57,559 bases of DNA. Origin: Lachnospiraceae bacterium. GTDB taxonomy: Bacteria; Bacillota; Clostridia; Lachnospirales; Lachnospiraceae. This document shows, one piece after another, positions 52,386-57,559 of the stretch. Each line of letters starts with the position of its first letter. Position 1 is the stretch's first letter. The translations under genes were made by a program, and so were the position numbers. Below the pieces are notes generated by a model. That model ran no database searches. It was not told where the DNA came from and saw nothing but the letters and a program-made list of their open reading frames with translations. Where the stretch lies: assembly GCA_017455435.1 (NCBI GenBank), contig JAFTAU010000032.1, forward strand, positions 1 to 57,559, written 5' to 3'.

Positions 52386-53414
52386 ATGGACAAGGACATG
52401 TCACTTTTTACCGAAAAAACACTTCTGATAACGGGCGGTACCGGTTCCTTCGGAAACGCAGTGTTAAAGCGCTTTTTGAGCGCAGATATAGGAGAAATTC
52501 GAGTCTTTTCCCGTGACGAGAAAAAGCAGGACGATATGAGACATGCCCTGCAGAGAAAAGACCCGGAGAATTATTCCAAAGTATCCTTTTATATCGGCGA
52601 TGTCAGGAATCCGGGTTCCGTAAAGGACGCGATGAAAGGCGTGGACTTTGTCTTTCACGCGGCCGCATTAAAGCAGGTTCCTTCCTGTGAATTCTTTCCC
52701 ATGGAAGCCGTCCGCACCAATATCATCGGAACGGACAACGTGCTTTCGGCCGCGATTGAGCAGGGCGTTGATTCGGTAATATGCCTTTCCACGGACAAGG
52801 CGGCTTACCCGGTAAACGCGATGGGGATGACAAAGGCACTCGAAGAAAAGATTGCCGTCGCAAGGTCGCGTTTTTCGGGAAAGACCAGGATTTGCTGCAC
52901 ACGTTACGGAAACGTGCTGTTTACCCGCGGCAGCGTGGTTCCGCTCTGGATAGAGCAGATAAAAAACGGGCAGCCGGTCACGCTTACCGACGGAAAAATG
53001 ACCCGTTTTATTATGAGCCTGGACGAAGCAATGGAACTGGTGCTTTATGCTTTTGAAAACGGCAGAAACGGCGATATTTTTGTCAAAAAAGCTCCGGCCT
53101 GCACCATGCTGACTCAAGCGGAGGCGGTCTGCGAACTCTGCGGCGCCGATACAGGTCTGATCAGGCAGATAGGCATCCGCCATGGAGAGAAGATGTTTGA
53201 AACCCTTCTTACAGCGGAGGAAAGCATTCGGGCGGAGGATCTGGGAGAATATTTCAGGATTTCCGCTGATGCCAGAGATTTGAATTACGACGGCTACTAT
53301 ACCGAAGGAGATACAGATGCCGACAGCGGCGGAGGCTTTAACAGCAATAATGCGAGACTTCTCTCAAAAGACGAGGTAAAGGAAAAAATCGCCATGTCCG
53401 CGAGCTGCGAATAA
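52386..53414 (+). CDS. capE: UDP-GlcNAc 4,6-dehydratase (5-inverting), CapE/FnlA type
   Basis: A short-chain dehydrogenase-type enzyme that makes the 4-keto-6-deoxy sugar on the way to UDP-L-FucNAc (or related sugars). The 342-residue protein has LLITGGTGSFGNAVLKRF, then VFSRDEKKQDDMRHAL, HAAALKQVPSCEFFP and STDKAAYPVNAMGMTK. The usual catalytic Tyr position of YxxxK is Met here, as in the CapE branch. The next pathway enzyme, CapF, is not in the window. The ATG at 52386 has no clear ribosome binding site; 52398 is in frame. Confidence 0.88.
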   Translation: MDKDMSLFTEKTLLITGGTGSFGNAVLKRFLSADIGEIRVFSRDEKKQDDMRHALQRKDPENYSKVSFYIGDVRNPGSVKDAMKGVDFVFHAAALKQVPSCEFFPMEAVRTNIIGTDNVLSAAIEQGVDSVICLSTDKAAYPVNAMGMTKALEEKIAVARSRFSGKTRICCTRYGNVLFTRGSVVPLWIEQIKNGQPVTLTDGKMTRFIMSLDEAMELVLYAFENGRNGDIFVKKAPACTMLTQAEAVCELCGADTGLIRQIGIRHGEKMFETLLTAEESIRAEDLGEYFRISADARDLNYDGYYTEGDTDADSGGGFNSNNARLLSKDEVKEKIAMSASCE

Positions 53415-53423
53415 AAGACCGTG

Positions 53424-54023
53424 ATGCTCATAAAAGAAGTGCAAAAAAAAGACAAAAGCCTTACGGAGGAGATTGTATCTGTGCATATGAAATCCTTCAA
53501 AGGCTTTTTTTTGACATTTATGGGCAGAGGATTCATTTGCAGAATGTACGCCTCTTACGTTGAAGATGACAATTCATTTCTGCTTGCCGCGGTTGAGGAC
53601 GGCAGGGCTGTGGGCTTTGCCGCCTGTACAATGAACGCTTCCGGGCTTTACAGGTTTATGATAAAAAGGCATTTTTTCCCTATGCTCGGCTGCTGCGCAG
53701 CGGCTTTTTTCAAAAAACCCGGACTGGTGATAAAAAGAATCGGAAGATTCATGAAAAAGGAGACGAAACCCTCCGGCGAACCCGCGCTGCGCCTTTCTTC
53801 CATAGGCGTATTGCCGGCGTTTCAATCGCGCGGCATCGGCACCGCGTTAATAAAAGAGATTAAATCGAGAACTGATTTTGACAGATACTATATTTCGCTC
53901 GACACCGACGCTGTCGGAAACGAAAAGGCAACAGGCTTTTACGAAAATAACGGCTTTGTCAGGCGGAGAGAGTTTTCCGCGCTGGAAGGCCGCAGGATGT
54001 ACGAATATATTTATAAAGAATGA
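53424..54023 (+). CDS. GNAT-family acetyltransferase
   Basis: The 199-residue protein has the GNAT acetyl-CoA-binding motif A in SIGVLPAFQSRGIGTALIKE and motif B in ATGFYENNGFVRRREF. A Lys-rich insertion with a hydrophobic stretch (about 75-115) sits before motif A and might contact the membrane. In this place, between capE and a glycosyltransferase, acetylation of an amino sugar is likely. Start: ATG at 53424, with a GTG one codon earlier; ribosome binding site weak. Confidence 0.85.
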   Translation: MLIKEVQKKDKSLTEEIVSVHMKSFKGFFLTFMGRGFICRMYASYVEDDNSFLLAAVEDGRAVGFAACTMNASGLYRFMIKRHFFPMLGCCAAAFFKKPGLVIKRIGRFMKKETKPSGEPALRLSSIGVLPAFQSRGIGTALIKEIKSRTDFDRYYISLDTDAVGNEKATGFYENNGFVRRREFSALEGRRMYEYIYKE

Positions 54024-55243
54024 AGATACTCAATCTCAGGGCGTATTATTATCCGGAAAAAATCCCGGGGCTTCGGATGCTGGAAGACCTGTGTGACATA
54101 TTTGAAAAAAACAAAATCACGCACACCGTTATAACCCCGGTGCCGACCAGAGGCGTCGATGAAAGAACCAGATCCGCGTACAGTGAGAAGCTTACAGAGA
54201 CCAGGCGCGGCGGATATGAGATAATAAAGCGTTTTCCTCTTTTCCGCGAGGGAAGGGGCGTCCTTGTGAGAGCGCTCAGATACCGCATAGGGCAGAAAAG
54301 GACGTACCGCATCGCAAAAAAAGAAACGGATACGGACCTTGTTCTGGCGGTCAGCACGCCTCCTACGCAGGGGCTTCTCGCGGCAAAGACCGCCCACCGG
54401 CTGGGCGTGCCGTTTATCTATAGTGTACAGGATCTGTTCCCGGAATCTGCCGTCAATGCCGGAATAATAAAAAAAGGCGGGCTGCTCTGCAAAACAGGCC
54501 TGCGTATCACGGACAGGATTTATCGTAAGGCGGCGGCCATCACAGTTATCAGTGAGACATTCAAAAAAAATCTGGTTGACCGGGGCGTGGCTCCGGAAAA
54601 GATATTTGTCATTGAAAACTGGGTGGATACAGACGCTGTCTTCCCGGTAAAAAAGAATGAAAACCCGCTCTTCGAAGAGCTTGGCATAGACAGAGAAAAG
54701 TTCACCGTGCTTTACGCCGGAACGCTGGGACGCACGCAGGGAGCGGAGATGCTGCCGGAAGCGGCCGGGCTCCTGGCTGACGAAAAAGATATTCAGTTTG
54801 TCATATTCGGCGCCGGTGAGTGTTTTGAATCAATAAAAACTGCGGCGGAAAAGGCGCCAAATATAAAAATCTTCCCGCTTTTGCCGGAGGAAAAAACAGC
54901 GCAGGTTTACGGAATGGCGGATATTGCCCTCATCACCTGCAAAAAAGGCGTGGGAGCTTCCTCACTGCCCAGCAAAGCGGCGTCAATAATGTCGTGCGGA
55001 AAACCGATACTCGCCGCTTTTGATGAGGAAAGCGAGCTGGGCCGGACATTAAAGGCCTCCGGGGCCGGTATGTGCGTGCGTCCGGAGGATGCCGCGGCTC
55101 TGGCAGAGGGCATTCTCCTGATGAAAGACAAAATATCAGAATACGATCCGGACGGAATAAGAGAATACGCCGTAAAAACAGGCTCAAAGCAGGCCTGCCT
55201 CGGAAAGCTGGAAGAATTGATTAAAAGATTCGTTAAACAATAA
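54020..55243 (+). CDS. glycosyltransferase, family 4 (WbuB-like)
   Basis: The 407-residue GT-B enzyme has the start ILNLRAYYYPEKIPGLRML, the acceptor-side PFIYSVQDLFPESAV, and the donor side FTVLYAGTLGRTQGAEML with later SSLPSKAASIMSCGKPIL. The ENWVDTD segment is typical of WbuB-like transferases, some of which transfer L-FucNAc; capE next door fits that. It overlaps the GNAT gene by 4 bases (ATGA) and the VanZ-like gene by 1. Confidence 0.9.
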   Translation: MKILNLRAYYYPEKIPGLRMLEDLCDIFEKNKITHTVITPVPTRGVDERTRSAYSEKLTETRRGGYEIIKRFPLFREGRGVLVRALRYRIGQKRTYRIAKKETDTDLVLAVSTPPTQGLLAAKTAHRLGVPFIYSVQDLFPESAVNAGIIKKGGLLCKTGLRITDRIYRKAAAITVISETFKKNLVDRGVAPEKIFVIENWVDTDAVFPVKKNENPLFEELGIDREKFTVLYAGTLGRTQGAEMLPEAAGLLADEKDIQFVIFGAGECFESIKTAAEKAPNIKIFPLLPEEKTAQVYGMADIALITCKKGVGASSLPSKAASIMSCGKPILAAFDEESELGRTLKASGAGMCVRPEDAAALAEGILLMKDKISEYDPDGIREYAVKTGSKQACLGKLEELIKRFVKQ

Positions 55244-55800
55244 TGGATTCCGTTTTTAGTAAACTAAAACAAATGCTGAGCTTCGTTTACAGCCTTTCGC
55301 TGTGGCAGGTACTGCTGCTGACAGCCGTCATAATAGCTGCTTTCGGCGTGGCGGGAGGCCTTTTCGGCCTCAAAAAACAGTGGAAGATTATATGCGCGGT
55401 TTTGTTCTCACTGGTATTTGCCGCAATTATCGCCATTACGATGGTTTTCAGGTCGCAGTATTACCGCGGCTATCTGCTTGTGCCTTTTCAGAGACTGATA
55501 GAATCACAGGACCCGGACGATGTTATTCTGGAAATGGCTCAAAATGCGTTTCTGTTTGTGCCTTTCGGAACTGTTCTGCCTTTCTTGCTTGACGGAAAGC
55601 ATCTGAAGAGATTCCTTGCAACGGCGGGCGCGGCTCTTGCTTTTTCCATTACTATCGAAATCCTGCAGTACAAGCTGTCCGTGGGCTTTGCTCAGGGGGA
55701 CGATGTGCTCATGAATGTCCTTGGCGCTGCCGTAGGATTTTTTTCATTTTTGCTGGCGGACTATATAAGCAAAAAGAAAAAAAGACGGGTTAAGAAATAA
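55243..55800 (+). CDS. VanZ-like membrane protein
   Basis: The 185-residue protein has about five membrane helices. The VanZ-family parts are NAFLFVPFGTVLPFLL, TIEILQYKLSVGFAQ and DDVLMNVLGAAVGF. VanZ gives low-level teicoplanin resistance in enterococci; most relatives have unknown roles at the cell envelope. Here it is coupled to a glycosyltransferase gene (TAATG overlap), pointing to an envelope-polysaccharide role rather than antibiotic resistance (inference). Confidence 0.87.
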   Translation: MDSVFSKLKQMLSFVYSLSLWQVLLLTAVIIAAFGVAGGLFGLKKQWKIICAVLFSLVFAAIIAITMVFRSQYYRGYLLVPFQRLIESQDPDDVILEMAQNAFLFVPFGTVLPFLLDGKHLKRFLATAGAALAFSITIEILQYKLSVGFAQGDDVLMNVLGAAVGFFSFLLADYISKKKKRRVKK

Positions 55801-55825
55801 TGCTTCCAAAGTCTTAATATTCCGT

Positions 55826-55854
55826 TTGACTATGAAAACTTTTTTTATTATTAT
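55826..55854 (+). promoter_or_regulatory. promoter of the BspA-like gene
   Basis: TTGACT (55826-55831) and TATTAT (55849-55854) are 17 bases apart, 60 bases before the ATG. Confidence 0.65.
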
Positions 55855-55913
55855 AAGGAAGAAGCGTTAGTTAAATGTTTTTATAATCGAAATTGTTTGA
55901 ACAGGAGAGTTAC

Positions 55914-57251
55914 ATGAAGAAGTTATTAGTTGCATTAATTTCTGCGGCGATGATTTTAGCCTGTGCGGGCAGTGCTTTTGCGGAGCCCGCTGATATTATC
56001 GCATCCGGCAGGTGCGGCGCTGCATCCTGGACCCTTGTGGGCGAGACGCTTACCATTTCCGGCAGCGGTGCCATGAGAAATTACGGAAACCGCACCGAAG
56101 CCCCCTGGAACGCCTACAAGGACGATATCGAGACTGTCGTAATCGGACCCGGCGTCACTTTGATAGGAAACTACGCTTTTTCCGGAATGACAAAGCTTAG
56201 CAGCGTTATTCTGGGTGAAAACGTTACGACCATAGGCATTTGTGCGTTCAGCGACTGCACGGCGCTTCAGGGAATCACGATTCCGGCGTCTGTAGCCACT
56301 ATCGGGAATTACGCATTTTACAGATGCACGTCCCTGACAAGCGCCGGTTTTGAAGCAGATACGCTTCCTTCGGTTTCCGAAAAGGCGTTTGCGAGCATCA
56401 GCCCCCTTGTTTCGGTGGGCGGAGAGTCATACCATATCAATCTTGCGGGTTCTGTTGGCGCGGTCAAATGGACTCTTGACGGCGGCACGCTTAGAATAAC
56501 CGGAATCGGCAATATGCGCGGCTACGGGAACAAGACCCAGGTTCCGTGGTATGAATATGCCGATGAGATAGAAACTGTTGTCATTGGATACGGTGTCACG
56601 GGTATCGGAAACTATGATTTTGCGGGACTGACTGCGCTTACTTCGGTCACGCTGCCCGACGCCCTGTCAAAGATAGGCACCTGCGCATTCTCCGGTTGCA
56701 GCTCTCTTACGGAGATTACGATTCCATCAACGGTCACTGCGATTGACAAATACGCGTTCAACGCCTGCAAAAAGCTTCAAACAATCTCGTTTGAGGGCGA
56801 TGCCCCCACTATTGATGAAAGGGCGTTTTCGGGTGTCAGAGCCAAAGCGGAATATCTTTGCGCGATGGAGTGGTCAGAAGAAGAGCTTGACGACTTTGGC
56901 GGAAGACTGACATGGAGATCTGTTTCTCACAACCTGGTTCTTCAGGAACAAACTGACTCGACCTGCAAGGTTCACGGACATGAAGAACATTACGAATGCT
57001 CTGTCTGCGGCAGACTGTATAAAGACGCGCAGGGTCTGGAAGAGACCACGGCAGCAGAGATAGAACTGGCGCTCCTGCCTCATTCCTATGAAGACACGTG
57101 GCAGGAAAACAGCGGTTATCACTGGCACAAGTGCAGTGTGTGCGGCGCGAAGGACAGCACGGAAGCGCACGTGTATTCGAGCCAGAACGATAACAGCTGC
57201 AACATCTGCGGACATATCAAAGGTATCGAAATGCCTATTATTGAGTTTTAA
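55914..57251 (+). CDS. secreted BspA-like leucine-rich-repeat protein with C-terminal Cys/His motifs
   Basis: The 445-residue product begins with a signal peptide (MKKLLVALISAAMILACAGSAFA). Two homologous modules follow, about residues 30-165 and 180-315. Each starts with a WTL..TLTISGSGAMRNYGN-type strand region and continues with LRR_5 (BspA/TpLRR) repeats such as TIGICAFSDCTALQGITIP. The last 100 residues hold three Cys/His-rich motifs (YECSVCGRLY, HWHKCSVCGAKD, SCNICGH) that could bind a metal. No LPxTG or SLH anchor is seen. Similar proteins in gut and oral anaerobes bind host or microbial surfaces. AGGAGAGTTAC precedes the ATG. Confidence 0.85.
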   Translation: MKKLLVALISAAMILACAGSAFAEPADIIASGRCGAASWTLVGETLTISGSGAMRNYGNRTEAPWNAYKDDIETVVIGPGVTLIGNYAFSGMTKLSSVILGENVTTIGICAFSDCTALQGITIPASVATIGNYAFYRCTSLTSAGFEADTLPSVSEKAFASISPLVSVGGESYHINLAGSVGAVKWTLDGGTLRITGIGNMRGYGNKTQVPWYEYADEIETVVIGYGVTGIGNYDFAGLTALTSVTLPDALSKIGTCAFSGCSSLTEITIPSTVTAIDKYAFNACKKLQTISFEGDAPTIDERAFSGVRAKAEYLCAMEWSEEELDDFGGRLTWRSVSHNLVLQEQTDSTCKVHGHEEHYECSVCGRLYKDAQGLEETTAAEIELALLPHSYEDTWQENSGYHWHKCSVCGAKDSTEAHVYSSQNDNSCNICGHIKGIEMPIIEF

Positions 57252-57559
57252 TGAAGGTACTGATACTCGGATTTGCAAAACTGAAATACATGCCGTATCT
57301 GTCTTTGTATCTTGATACGATTGATGCGGCTCAAAATGATATAACGGTCTTTTATTTCAACCGTGATGACTCGCCGGACGCCGAAAGGCGCTCCGGCGTC
57401 GGTTATCACGAATTTTTTTATCCTCTCTCGGATTTCGACTCTAAGATTAAAAAAGCCCGGACGTTTCTGAAATACAAAAAAGAAGCCGAAGAGCTGATTG
57501 GCAGCGGGGACTTTGATTACATCATCGCGATGCATTCATGGCCGGCGGTGCTTCTTGGC
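57251..57559 (+). CDS. start of a probable glycosyltransferase, cut by the window edge
   Basis: The ATG overlaps the stop of the BspA-like gene (TAATG) and the frame stays open for 103 codons to the end. It reads MKVLILGFAKLKYMPYLSLY at the start and FDYIIAMHSWPAVLLG at the cut, which looks like the first Rossmann half of a GT-B glycosyltransferase. The fold is inferred from pattern and from the polysaccharide context. Confidence 0.7.
   Translation, partial: MKVLILGFAKLKYMPYLSLYLDTIDAAQNDITVFYFNRDDSPDAERRSGVGYHEFFYPLSDFDSKIKKARTFLKYKKEAEELIGSGDFDYIIAMHSWPAVLLG

Noticed and set aside
53424-54023. Antibiotic N-acetyltransferase
   Set aside because: Only general GNAT motifs are visible and the context is nucleotide-sugar metabolism, so a resistance call is not supported.

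Overview
The window reads as a chromosomal segment of an anaerobic, low-to-mid GC Gram-positive bacterium of the Clostridia type, probably gut-associated. The basis is the rpmE - DUF1385 (YqhQ-like) - prmC - prfA gene order, strong AAGGAGG-type ribosome binding sites, sigma-A-like promoters with 17-bp spacers, a two-gene SUF-type Fe-S system next to a short rubredoxin, a long-form HPF, a GPH symporter/alpha-galactosidase locus, and a BspA-like surface protein. The species cannot be named from the sequence alone.

Layout. 1-8.1 kb (+): ribosomal protein L31 with a structured leader, DUF1385 membrane protein, PrmC, RF1, SufC-like and SufB/D-like proteins, rubredoxin, a MATE transporter and HPF. 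8.2-14.2 kb (-): a galactoside locus in the order GPH symporter, GH36 alpha-galactosidase, an unassigned GT-B-like protein, then galactokinase, with a promoter and a 17-bp palindromic operator at its head. 14.3-18.4 kb: cold shock protein (-), then an acidic lipoprotein and a CtpE-like P-type ATPase (+). 18.3-22.6 kb (-): recJ - SpoU methyltransferase - aminopeptidase P operon. 22.9-27.0 kb (+): SH3/3D-domain cell-wall protein, argG and argH.

27.2 kb to the right edge (+) is a large surface-polysaccharide locus. It begins with an oxidoreductase, acyl carrier protein, NeuD-like acyltransferase and AMP-forming ligase, which look like an acyl-decoration cassette. These are followed by glycosyltransferases, a Wzy-like polymerase, a pyruvyl transferase, wecC, an ATP-grasp protein, a Wzx flippase and wecB. 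An AT-rich island at 40.4-42.8 kb interrupts the locus; it holds a decayed large secreted (RHS/polymorphic-toxin-like) gene and apparently orphaned immunity-like genes. A new promoter then starts a DegT aminotransferase, the initiating sugar-phosphate transferase and rfbA-rfbC-rfbB. The cell-wall and amino-acid genes alr, ddl, asnS and asnA sit inside the locus, followed by capE, a GNAT, a GT4, a VanZ-like protein, a BspA-like surface protein and the start of another gene that runs off the window.

Working together: WecB/WecC point to UDP-ManNAc/ManNAcA, RfbA/B/C with the DegT enzyme to dTDP-deoxy(amino) sugars, and CapE to a UDP-L-FucNAc-type precursor. The initiating transferase would load undecaprenyl phosphate, the glycosyltransferases would build a repeat unit decorated with acyl and pyruvyl groups, Wzx would flip it and the Wzy-like protein would polymerise it. 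No rfbD, capF, galT, galE or chain-length (Wzz/Wzc) gene is visible. I find no tRNA, rRNA, CRISPR array or insertion sequence. The most interesting points are the collapsed toxin/immunity island, the acyl-decoration cassette, the tandem palindromic repeats between alr and ddl, and the unassigned protein in the galactoside locus.
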